A stretch of 5,213 nucleotides of DNA from Hyphomicrobiales bacterium (GTDB lineage Bacteria; Pseudomonadota; Alphaproteobacteria; Rhizobiales; HXMU1428-3). Under the pieces are notes generated by a model, which saw only the letters and a list, made by a program, of their open reading frames with translations, did no database searches and had not been told where the DNA came from. The position numbers and the translations under genes are program-made. Below, piece by piece: positions 1-5,213 of this stretch (position 1 is the first letter of the stretch; every line of letters begins with the position of its first letter). The stretch lies in assembly GCA_021775385.1 (NCBI GenBank), contig JAJFHW010000374.1:1-5213 (forward strand). The letters run 5' to 3'.

Positions 1-64
1 CTGATGCAGAAAAGGCATCACTCCTTCTTCGTATAGTGAGGGTTTGTTTTCTCTCACAGCTATT

Positions 65-82
65 CTGTTGCTAACGCAACAG
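65..82. other. Hairpin 1 of the repeat (7-bp stem)
   Basis: CTGTTGC, loop TAAC, GCAACAG: a perfect 7-bp stem with a 4-nt loop. The matching place in the downstream copy (5110-5129) has a different stem sequence that is also perfectly paired, so pairing rather than sequence appears to be kept. Confidence 0.75.
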
Positions 83-94
83 GCCTCCGAGGGC

Positions 95-106
95 GGCGCT
101 TGCGCC
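95..106. other. Hairpin 2 of the repeat (GGCG/CGCC)
   Basis: GGCGCTTGCGCC folds as GGCG/CGCC with loop CTTG (or a 5-bp stem with a 2-nt loop). The downstream copy has the same stem with loop CTTA at 5144-5155. Confidence 0.6.
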
Positions 107-107
107 G

Positions 108-123
108 GGCAAGCGAGCTTGCC
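108..123. other. Hairpin 3 of the repeat (GGCAAG/CTTGCC)
   Basis: GGCAAG, loop CGAG, CTTGCC is a perfect 6-bp stem directly after hairpin 2. In the downstream copy the corresponding stretch (about 5156-5171) no longer pairs well, so this stem is not conserved in every copy. Confidence 0.6.
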
Positions 124-129
124 ATGTCC

Positions 130-148
130 TGATGCCGAAAAGGCATCA
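130..148. other. Hairpin 4 of the repeat (TGATGCC/GGCATCA)
   Basis: TGATGCC, loop GAAAA, GGCATCA is a perfect 7-bp stem. The copy at 2-20 has an A in place of the last C of the left arm (position 8), which shortens it to a 6-bp TGATGC/GCATCA stem. In the third copy this stretch (about 5178-5200) is strongly changed and pairs only imperfectly. Confidence 0.65.
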
Positions 149-192
149 CTCCTTCTTCGTATAGTGAGGGTTTGTTTTCTCTCACGGCTATT

Positions 193-435
193 TCAAAGGC
201 GTTTTGTGGCACTTCAGTTGCCCTCTAGCAACCGTTGCGGCATCTAAAACACTATAGATTATGGTTTCTGGGTTGCTTTGGGGCCGGTATAAACGATTTT
301 CCCCATATGATTTGGTATTGATGCCGTGATTTAAGCTTAATTTTATGATAGTTATTCATTGAGTGATTTGCTTGTCAGCGGCTCTTCATTGCATGTTCTT
401 TATCAAACATTTCATATAGGCTTCTTTAATTTAAT
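193..435. other. AT-rich non-coding stretch upstream of the EnvC-like gene
   Basis: No convincing gene is present between the repeat and the ATG at 436. A small inverted repeat GTTGC/GCAAC (217-221 with 228-232, loop CCTCTA) sits just after the repeat. The DNA turns AT-rich towards the gene. No good -35/-10 pair was found; the best is TTGATG at 318 with TATGAT at 344, and its 20-nt spacer is too long. The promoter of the EnvC-like gene presumably lies here or further upstream. Confidence 0.5.
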
Positions 436-1884
436 ATGATCAAAACTGATTTTTTTCAGATCAAATTTTATGCATGCAACTGGTTATCTTTAGCCGTGTT
501 GATTTGTGTTTTATCAGGAATTTCATATAGTATTTTTCCGTCAATTGGGTTTATTCAAACTGCCAATGCCCAAAGCGATGATGATGATAATGTTACTCCT
601 CAAACTGAGACATCTGAACAGATGCGCAAGAGGCTTGCTGATGAAAAACGTAAGCTGCAAGCAATCCAATCAAAAAGAAAAGGCGTTAACAAGCAAGTTA
701 AGGAACTTGATGTAGAGCGCGGCCGGTTAAATAAATTGTTGATTGAATATGCTCAACGAATTCAAAAGAGTGAAGGCAATTTAACCAGCCTTGAATCTAA
801 ACTTTCTAACTTACACAACAAAGAAGATAAGCTTCGACAGTCTATGTTGAAACGCCGTGTAGCTATTGCTGATATGCTTGGTCTTCTTCAGAGGATGGCG
901 CGCAACCCGCCTCCTATTATGGCGACACACCGAGATGATAGTTTGAAAATGGTGCGTAGTGCTATGTTGATGTCTAACATTTTGCCGAAACTAAAAACTC
1001 AAGCAGATAGTCTCAAAAGTGAGCTCACTAACCTTGTTAGCTTAAAAACAACTATTACCAAACAGTCAGAACAACTTCGAATTCAAAATGCTGAAATGGA
1101 GTCTGACCAATTACGGGTAAAAGAATTATTGCAGGAAAAGAATTCTCGCATTCTTAGTCACAATAAAGAACTACAAGAATTCGAACAACGGGCGAAGTCT
1201 CATTCTAAATCAGTGGCCAGCCTGGGCGATTTGATCGCCAAAGTTGACCTAGAGATGAAGCGAAAAACAGAACTTGGTGCTTATGAAAATCAACTGGTTG
1301 TTGATGAAAAGCTAGCCAAGGAGAAATTTGGCAATAAGGCTGCTGTTGAACTTACTCCGGATGAAAAAAGAAAAGCCTTTATTGACCCTGGCCGCATAAA
1401 ACCGGCACTTCCCTTTGGAAAAGCGAAACAAACGCTTTCTTTGCCCGTTCGAGGCAAACAGTTGCGCCGATTTGGCGACAAGGACAAATATGGAAGCGCA
1501 TCTAAGGGGATTAGCATGCAAACCCGTGCCAATGCCCAAATTACGTCACCATCGGATGGTTGGATAGCTTATGCTGGGAAATTCCGCTCTTATGGGCAAC
1601 TTCTCATCATTAATGCTGGTGGCGGGTATCATATTCTCCTAGCAGGTCTGGATCGGATCGATGTGAAGACTTCACAATTTGTTTTGGCTGGTGAGCCGAT
1701 TGGTGTCATGAAAGAGCCGGATGGTTTTTCTGCAGCCGATAACAAAGCGAAAGCAAAAGGAAAAAATGGTAAAAAGGAGAGCAAAACCTCTTCTAACCCT
1801 GTTTTATATGTAGAATTTAGAAAAGATGGTCGCCCGATTGATCCAAATCCATGGTGGTCTGGTAACCAAGTTGCTAGTGATTAA
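436..1884 (+). CDS. EnvC-like murein hydrolase activator (degenerate LytM/M23 domain)
   Basis: A 482-aa exported protein built like EnvC: an N-terminal hydrophobic segment (about residues 16-36) with a likely signal peptidase site after A43-N-A45, a long coiled-coil region (about 60-140 and 185-275) and a C-terminal LytM/M23 fold (about 333-475) with LRRFGDKDKYG, SPSDGWIAYAG, YGQLLIINAGGGYH and LYVEFRKDGRPIDPNPWW. Active M23 peptidases use HxxxD, a Tyr-x-His and HxH. Here these places read S356-K-G-I-S360, L402-A-G404 and Y458-V-E460, so no zinc ligand remains. E. coli EnvC is likewise degenerate and works by activating periplasmic amidases at the septum under FtsEX control; the same role is inferred here. 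A Lys/Gly/Ser-rich insertion (about 433-453) lies before the last strand. The start is the only ATG that keeps the whole signal peptide; its Shine-Dalgarno is weak (ATAGG at 416-420, 15 nt upstream). In E. coli envC is followed directly by yibQ, and a YibQ-like gene is also present here, beyond ctpA. Confidence 0.9.
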   Translation: MIKTDFFQIKFYACNWLSLAVLICVLSGISYSIFPSIGFIQTANAQSDDDDNVTPQTETSEQMRKRLADEKRKLQAIQSKRKGVNKQVKELDVERGRLNKLLIEYAQRIQKSEGNLTSLESKLSNLHNKEDKLRQSMLKRRVAIADMLGLLQRMARNPPPIMATHRDDSLKMVRSAMLMSNILPKLKTQADSLKSELTNLVSLKTTITKQSEQLRIQNAEMESDQLRVKELLQEKNSRILSHNKELQEFEQRAKSHSKSVASLGDLIAKVDLEMKRKTELGAYENQLVVDEKLAKEKFGNKAAVELTPDEKRKAFIDPGRIKPALPFGKAKQTLSLPVRGKQLRRFGDKDKYGSASKGISMQTRANAQITSPSDGWIAYAGKFRSYGQLLIINAGGGYHILLAGLDRIDVKTSQFVLAGEPIGVMKEPDGFSAADNKAKAKGKNGKKESKTSSNPVLYVEFRKDGRPIDPNPWWSGNQVASD

Positions 1885-2114
1885 AATTAGTGCCCAGAAT
1901 AAAAATGTTTAACTTAATGAGCGCTGAAAGCTTTAATATGTTGAACAAAACTGATAAATTATGAAGTTATGAACAAGCAAAAGTGATTTTTGTTATCTTT
2001 TAAGGCATTGTAAAATTTTTAAATCATTGGCTTTTGAAGATCTAGCGCTTATTCTTCGCAGGTTACTTTGAACGTTTTTGCTTTAAATATACGTAATTAA
2101 GTCGCAATATAATG

Positions 2115-2138
2115 AGATCACACTAGTATTAGATCACA
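2115..2138. repeat. Direct repeat AGATCACA x2, 16 bp apart
   Basis: AGATCACA occurs exactly at 2115-2122 and 2131-2138, just downstream of one TATAAT (2108) and 52 bp upstream of the other (2190). Such a spaced pair could be an operator, but no regulator is recognised from the motif and chance is a real alternative in AT-rich DNA. Confidence 0.35.
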
Positions 2139-2164
2139 TAATACAAGCAAGCCCATCTACCCGG

Positions 2165-2195
2165 TTACGACTGATCAAGTGAAATTAAATATAAT
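2165..2195 (+). promoter_or_regulatory. Candidate promoter of ctpA
   Basis: A perfect -10 hexamer TATAAT lies at 2190-2195, about 32 nt upstream of the ATG at 2228. The best -35 is TTACGA at 2165-2170, which matches TTGACA poorly and has a 19-nt spacer. Transcription from here would leave a short leader containing the AAAAGG ribosome site at 2211-2216. The -10 is clear; the promoter as a whole is uncertain. Confidence 0.35.
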
Positions 2196-2227
2196 AGCCA
2201 CCGGTCTATAAAAAGGTATCTTTGAAT

Positions 2228-3697
2228 ATGAATTTTAAAACTTTTACATCATGTCTTGCCCTTGTTACCGCTGGCGCAATCATTGGAGGCGCATTTATTG
2301 GGTCGCGTAATGAGTTGTTGGCTCAATCTGGCAACACCAGCATTTATCGCCATCTGGATTTATTTGGTGATGTTCTTGAGCGTGTTCGCAATGATTATGT
2401 TGAACGACCTGATGATAAGAAGCTTATTGAAAGTGCCATAAACGGCATGTTGACTTCACTTGATCCTCATTCAGCTTATTTAAGCCCTGAAAGCCTCAGT
2501 GATATGCAAGTGCAAACACGCGGTGAATTTGGCGGTCTTGGTATTGAAGTTCGCATGGAAAACAATCTTGTGAAAGTCATTAGTCCTATTGATGGTACAC
2601 CGGCAGCTGAGGCTGGCATACTTCCTGGCGATTATATTAGCGCGCTTAATGGTGAACAAGTTGAAGGGCTATCTCTTAAAGAAGCTGTTGACCGGATGAG
2701 AGGGCCTGTTGGTTCTGAAATTGCGATTACGATCCTTCGCAAGAATGTTAAAGAGCCTTTTGATGTTAAATTAAAACGCGCAATCATCCAAATCAATAAA
2801 GTTAGCCAGCGTATTGAGGGAGATGATATTGGATATGTTCGTCTGCCGTCTTTCCACGAACGCACTGCTTCTGGCCTTGAAGAAGCAGTTAATGAAATTC
2901 ATAAAAAGATTTCTAAGGACAAAGTCAAAGGCTATATCATTGACCTTCGGAACAACCCTGGTGGGTTACTTGAACAAGCAATTAAAGTTTCGGATGCTTT
3001 CTTGGATGAAGGCGCAATTGTGATTACACGAGGACGCAACCTTGAAGAAACACAACGAGCTAATGCGCGACGCGGCGATATTACCAATGGTAAGAAAATT
3101 GTTGTGCTTATCAATGGTGGTTCTGCTTCAGCGTCTGAAATTGTAGCTGGTGCACTTCTTGATCATAAGAGAGCAACGATTGTTGGCTCTCGCTCATTTG
3201 GTAAGGGCTCTGTTCAAACAATTATTCCACTTGGACAAAATGGTGCTATTCGCCTAACAACTGCGCTTTATTATACACCTTCTGTTACATCTATTCAGGC
3301 GAAGGGTATTGTGCCTAACATCACTATTAATCAGGAATTGCCTGAAGAGTTTAAAGGCAAACCAATTAAGACTAAGGGTGAAGCTAGTTTGCGCGGCCAT
3401 ATTTCTGTGAATGAAAAGAAAGAAGAACAGCACGGTTCTCTTTCTTATGTTCCGAAAGATGCGAAAAAAGATACGCAATTACAATATGCAATCAAGCTTC
3501 TTCATGGTGAAGTCACACCTCCTCCAATGGAAGAAAAGAAATCTTCTGAATTGAAGAAGTCTTCTGAATTGAAGAAGCCTGTGGAAAAAACAGCTGCGAA
3601 AAAAGATAGTACTCCTGTTGAGCCGCCTTCCAAAGATGAACCAATTTCATCTGAGAAACCAATTACACCTGAAGAGCCTGTTGCAAAACCTAATTAG
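2228..3697 (+). CDS. ctpA: Carboxy-terminal processing protease CtpA (peptidase S41A)
   Basis: A periplasmic or membrane-anchored serine protease of the CtpA/Prc family, 489 aa from the ATG at 2228. It cleaves or degrades envelope proteins from their C-termini; in other bacteria the targets include cell-wall hydrolases and lipoproteins, but the substrate here is unknown. Visible in order are an N-terminal hydrophobic segment (about 6-26), the N-terminal CTP domain with DPHSAYL (79-85), a PDZ domain from GEFGGLGIEV (about 99-180), and the catalytic core with DLRNNPGG and GGSASASE. By alignment to known CTPs the catalytic residues are S301, K326 and Q330; the 25-residue Ser-Lys and 4-residue Lys-Gln spacings fit the family. 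The C-terminal tail (about 430-489) is Lys/Glu/Pro-rich with a duplicated SSELKK. An in-frame TTG at 2222 is closer to the AAAAGG site (5 nt, against 11 nt for the ATG), so the start could be two codons earlier; ATG was preferred. A terminator follows at 3735. Confidence 0.95.
   Translation: MNFKTFTSCLALVTAGAIIGGAFIGSRNELLAQSGNTSIYRHLDLFGDVLERVRNDYVERPDDKKLIESAINGMLTSLDPHSAYLSPESLSDMQVQTRGEFGGLGIEVRMENNLVKVISPIDGTPAAEAGILPGDYISALNGEQVEGLSLKEAVDRMRGPVGSEIAITILRKNVKEPFDVKLKRAIIQINKVSQRIEGDDIGYVRLPSFHERTASGLEEAVNEIHKKISKDKVKGYIIDLRNNPGGLLEQAIKVSDAFLDEGAIVITRGRNLEETQRANARRGDITNGKKIVVLINGGSASASEIVAGALLDHKRATIVGSRSFGKGSVQTIIPLGQNGAIRLTTALYYTPSVTSIQAKGIVPNITINQELPEEFKGKPIKTKGEASLRGHISVNEKKEEQHGSLSYVPKDAKKDTQLQYAIKLLHGEVTPPPMEEKKSSELKKSSELKKPVEKTAAKKDSTPVEPPSKDEPISSEKPITPEEPVAKPN
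3542..3577 (+). repeat. Exact 18-bp tandem duplication in the ctpA tail
   Basis: TCTTCTGAATTGAAGAAG occurs twice back to back (3542-3559 and 3560-3577) without a mismatch, coding for SSELKK twice. It keeps the frame and lies in the low-complexity C-terminal tail, outside the protease core. Perfect identity suggests a recent slippage event. Confidence 0.9.
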
Positions 3698-3734
3698 AAT
3701 TTAAGAAACAGGTAATACCTTTTGGGTTAATTTA

Positions 3735-3771
3735 GGAGCTGATATGTGTCTACTTATCAGCTCCAATTTTT
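3735..3771 (+). terminator. Rho-independent terminator after ctpA
   Basis: GGAGCTGATA (3735-3744) pairs perfectly with TATCAGCTCC (3755-3764) across a 10-nt loop, and is followed by AATTTTTATGTTT. A 10-bp perfect stem with a T-run 37 nt after the ctpA stop fits an intrinsic terminator reading rightwards. The left side has no matching A-run, so a two-way role is less likely. Confidence 0.8.
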
Positions 3772-3806
3772 ATGTTTATTAGGTATTTTTTGTCTATTTA
3801 GAAATT

Positions 3807-3836
3807 TTGACACTTTAACTAATGAAATTTTATTAA
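3807..3836 (+). promoter_or_regulatory. Sigma-70-type promoter for the YibQ-like gene
   Basis: A perfect -35 TTGACA (3807-3812) is followed after 18 nt by TATTAA (3831-3836; 4 of 6 matches to TATAAT). It lies between the ctpA terminator and the GAGGT ribosome site at 3875-3879, and would start transcription near 3843 with a leader of about 45 nt. This fits an independent transcript for the third gene. Confidence 0.55.
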
Positions 3837-3887
3837 TACCAGTCTGTTAAATAAGTAAGGCGTATCCCTCAACAGAGGTCATTATTG

Positions 3888-5075
3888 GTGAGCCTTATGA
3901 AGATTTTATACATAACATCTTGTGCTACAGTACTGATATTTCTCATGTTTTTTACGATCATGAGCCTTATCAATGCTCCTTTAGGCGGGCAACCCTATTC
4001 TATCACCAACCTCAATGACCGTAAAAAAGCAGAATTAAAACTAGCTGATCAACTTGCAGCTCTTGCTGCTGAAAAGAATAAAAAGCCCGTTAAAAAAGAA
4101 GCTTCTACTCAAAAAGAACCTCGTTATTTCAAAACTTTAGAAGGTAATCGTGTTGTAATGAGTGGTGAAAACACTGCTCTTAAGCGTAAAGATAAACCTA
4201 TTCAGCATCTTAAAATCAATAATCCACCTTCTAACTCTCTGGAACTTGCTGATATAAAAACAGGCTTAACTCTCGTTCCTGATGGTGATTTGGTTGAAAA
4301 ATCTAAGTATGGCCTCTTACCGCGCATTGCTCATAATGGTAAGCGAGCACAAGATGTCTATGCGCGACCGAATTTCATTAAATATATTAAAGACGACAGT
4401 ATCAAAACGGTTTCAATATTGGTAACTAACCTTGGTCTGTCTAAACCTGTGAGTGATAATGCAATTGAAAAGTTGCCTCCTGAGGTCACTCTTTCATTCA
4501 ACCCATATGCCGGGCAATTAAACGGCTGGGTGAAGCGCGCTCGTCGCAGTGGTCATGAGCTTATGTTGCAAGTGCCGATGGAACCCTTTGATTACCCAGA
4601 TAATGATCCAGGCCCTCATACACTATTGAGCGGACTGTCTGACACGGTTAACTTGCAAAGGCTCAAATGGATCATGGCCCGGATGACTGGCTATGTTGGC
4701 ATCGTCAATATTAATGGCAGCAAATTCAGCTCTCATGAGAGTGCGATGCTTCCAATTATGCACGAATTAAAAGTACGCGGTCTTACCTTTATGGATGCAC
4801 ACCCCCAAGCACCTGAAGCTTCCTATCAAGTTGCCAGAGAAATTAAGCTCGATTATCTGCAAGGAGCTGTTATTCTTGACCGCGTAATGAGCAAAAAAGC
4901 AATTGACCAATCTTTGAAAAAACTTGAACAAATTGCCCTTACTCAAGGGTCTGCTATTGGTGTGATGTCTGGCTTGCCGTTAAGTATACAACGGCTTACT
5001 GAGTGGTCTGCTTCATTGAAGAAAAAAGGCATTCACCTTGTACCGATTTCTTCAACCCTTGTAAAACCAAGCTGA
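3888..5075 (+). CDS. YibQ-like divergent polysaccharide deacetylase family protein
   Basis: About 395 aa, counted from the GTG at 3888. It has one N-terminal membrane segment (about 5-29), a Lys/Ala-rich linker likely to be disordered (about 44-150), and a C-terminal domain of the divergent polysaccharide deacetylase family (Polysacc_deac_2, YibQ; about 172-394). Family blocks are LPPEVTLSFNPYA (196-208), GHELMLQVPMEPFDYP (222-237), MTGYVGIVNINGSKF (266-280), GLTFMDAH (298-305) and a late LD pair (L330-D331). The strand that usually reads as hydrophobics then Asp-Asp-Leu-Gly has T180-N181-L-G here, so the acidic pair equivalent to the metal/catalytic site of NodB-type deacetylases is missing. 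It may be a non-catalytic envelope protein; the substrate is unknown. The start is uncertain: GAGGT at 3875-3879 favours GTG 3888 (8 nt) or TTG 3885 (5 nt), while ATG 3897 has only GGTGAG close by. The gene has its own terminator-insulated promoter, and the repeat begins 5 nt after its stop. Confidence 0.85.
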   Translation: MSLMKILYITSCATVLIFLMFFTIMSLINAPLGGQPYSITNLNDRKKAELKLADQLAALAAEKNKKPVKKEASTQKEPRYFKTLEGNRVVMSGENTALKRKDKPIQHLKINNPPSNSLELADIKTGLTLVPDGDLVEKSKYGLLPRIAHNGKRAQDVYARPNFIKYIKDDSIKTVSILVTNLGLSKPVSDNAIEKLPPEVTLSFNPYAGQLNGWVKRARRSGHELMLQVPMEPFDYPDNDPGPHTLLSGLSDTVNLQRLKWIMARMTGYVGIVNINGSKFSSHESAMLPIMHELKVRGLTFMDAHPQAPEASYQVAREIKLDYLQGAVILDRVMSKKAIDQSLKKLEQIALTQGSAIGVMSGLPLSIQRLTEWSASLKKKGIHLVPISSTLVKPS

Positions 5076-5109
5076 TAACTTGTTTTCTCTGATTTCTCTC
5101 ACGGCTATT

Positions 5110-5129
5110 CTATGAGCTGAAGCTCATAG
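5110..5129. other. Hairpin 1 of the downstream repeat copy (8-bp stem)
   Basis: CTATGAGC, loop TGAA, GCTCATAG: a perfect 8-bp stem in the place held by CTGTTGC/GCAACAG in copy 1. Lying 34 nt after the stop of the YibQ-like gene, it could also help to end that transcript, although no T-run follows. Confidence 0.75.
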
Positions 5130-5143
5130 GCCTGCGAGTGCGC

Positions 5144-5155
5144 GGCGCTTACGCC
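5144..5155. other. Hairpin 2 of the downstream repeat copy
   Basis: GGCG, loop CTTA, CGCC. The stem is identical to that at 95-106 and only the loop end differs (CTTG there). Confidence 0.55.
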
Positions 5156-5213
5156 CGTCAGCTGTCCTACCATGTCCTAGGCACTACGTAGAGCAGTACT
5201 CTTTCTTTGTATA

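Larger units (their letters stand above)
1..192. repeat. Tandem 1.5 copies of a hairpin-rich 128-bp intergenic repeat
   Basis: Positions 1-64 recur at 129-192 with an exact offset of 128 bp and only two mismatches (A8 versus C136 and A58 versus G186). The unit therefore appears as a 64-bp part A (1-64), a GC-rich 64-bp part B (65-128) and a second part A (129-192). After 192 the similarity stops, so the second unit is truncated or diverged. Part A holds a TGATGCC/GGCATCA hairpin and a GTGAG/CTCAC pairing; part B holds three further hairpins. GC content is far above the surroundings: 32 of the 41 bases at 83-123 are G or C. The left end may continue outside the window. I do not recognise it as a named family; it resembles in style the palindromic intergenic repeats (REP/RIME-like) of proteobacteria. 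No transposase is seen. A related copy lies at 5080-5213 in the same orientation. Confidence 0.85.
1885..2227. other. 343-bp AT-rich intergenic region between the EnvC-like gene and ctpA
   Basis: No gene is supported here. No strong terminator follows the stop at 1884. The stretch holds two perfect TATAAT hexamers (2108-2113 and 2190-2195), an 8-bp direct repeat AGATCACA at 2115-2122 and 2131-2138 (start to start 16 bp), and a weak GAAGA/TCTTC pairing (2036-2040 with 2053-2057). The gap is long for genes usually described as neighbours, which suggests that ctpA has its own promoter. Confidence 0.55.
5080..5213. repeat. Diverged third copy of the hairpin-rich repeat (runs off the window)
   Basis: This stretch follows the same order as 46-168: GTTTTCTCT, CTCACGGCTATTC, a hairpin, GGCCTGCGAG (GGCCTCCGAG in copy 1), the GGCG/CGCC hairpin, CCATGTCCT, and a final TTCTTTGTATA (TTCTTCGTATA). 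It has the same orientation as the first copies. Differences include an extra 9 bp at the left (TTTCTCTGA followed by TTTCTCTCA, from 5084), no GTGAG arm, and loss of clean pairing in hairpins 3 and 4. It begins 5 nt after the stop of the YibQ-like gene and probably continues past the window end. Confidence 0.8.

Noticed and set aside
1..192. Possible CRISPR array
   Set aside because: Only one full and one partial unit with a 128-bp period and 64-bp repeated part; the intervening part B recurs in the third copy and so is not a unique spacer. No cas genes are seen.
44..247. 67-codon reading frame covering the left repeat
   Set aside because: It lies almost entirely in the hairpin repeat, has no ribosome site or protein-like composition, and its codons follow the palindromes; it is a by-product of the GC-rich repeat.
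318..349. Promoter for the EnvC-like gene (TTGATG ... TATGAT)
   Set aside because: The spacer of 20 nt is too long and the start site would be far from the gene; not listed as a feature.
1290..1539. Minus-strand reading frames inside the EnvC-like gene
   Set aside because: They lie antisense within a well-supported gene, have no recognisable domain or ribosome site, and overlap each other.
2083..2100. CtrA-type site (TTAA-N7-TTAA) upstream of ctpA
   Set aside because: The two TTAA motifs are 10 nt apart, not 7, and TTAA is frequent by chance in this AT-rich DNA; the TTAA pairs before 436 also have the wrong spacing.
1..5213. Transposon or genomic island carrying the three genes between direct repeats
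   Set aside because: No transposase or integrase, and the genes are core envelope genes in a familiar order with the same base composition throughout; repeats at both sides are better explained as scattered intergenic elements.

Overview
The window looks like chromosomal DNA from a low-GC alphaproteobacterium, most likely of the Rhizobiales (Hyphomicrobiales). This is inferred from remembered family features: the S41 peptidase closely resembles CtpA of Agrobacterium/Brucella-type bacteria (DPHSAYL, GEFGGLGIEV, INGGSASASEIVAGAL and RSFGKGSVQTIIPLG blocks), and the order EnvC-like, CtpA, divergent polysaccharide deacetylase is the arrangement I know from that order. The genus cannot be named from the sequence alone.

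Layout: positions 1-192 hold one and a half copies of a GC-rich, hairpin-rich intergenic repeat with a 128-bp period. Positions 193-435 are AT-rich non-coding DNA leading into the first gene. Three genes follow, all on the + strand: an EnvC/LytM-type murein hydrolase activator (436-1884), the carboxy-terminal processing protease CtpA (about 2228-3697), and a YibQ-like divergent polysaccharide deacetylase (about 3888-5075). A 343-bp AT-rich gap separates the first two genes and carries a perfect TATAAT. A strong hairpin terminator (3735-3771) and then a TTGACA/TATTAA promoter (3807-3836) separate ctpA from the third gene. From about 5080 to the window end there is a diverged copy of the same repeat in the same orientation.

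All three proteins carry a signal peptide or membrane anchor and should act in the periplasm on or around peptidoglycan. The EnvC-like protein has lost every metal and catalytic position of the M23 fold and should activate amidases rather than cut the wall. CtpA keeps its Ser-Lys-Gln catalytic set and should process or degrade envelope proteins. The YibQ-like protein has lost the Asp-Asp pair of its family and may not be an active deacetylase. Known biology of EnvC and CTP proteases links such genes to septal wall splitting and hydrolase turnover; a direct interaction among these three is inference only.

No tRNA, rRNA, transposase or CRISPR array was seen. The core genes are ordinary. The least explained part is the structured repeat, in which one hairpin changes sequence between copies while keeping perfect pairing.
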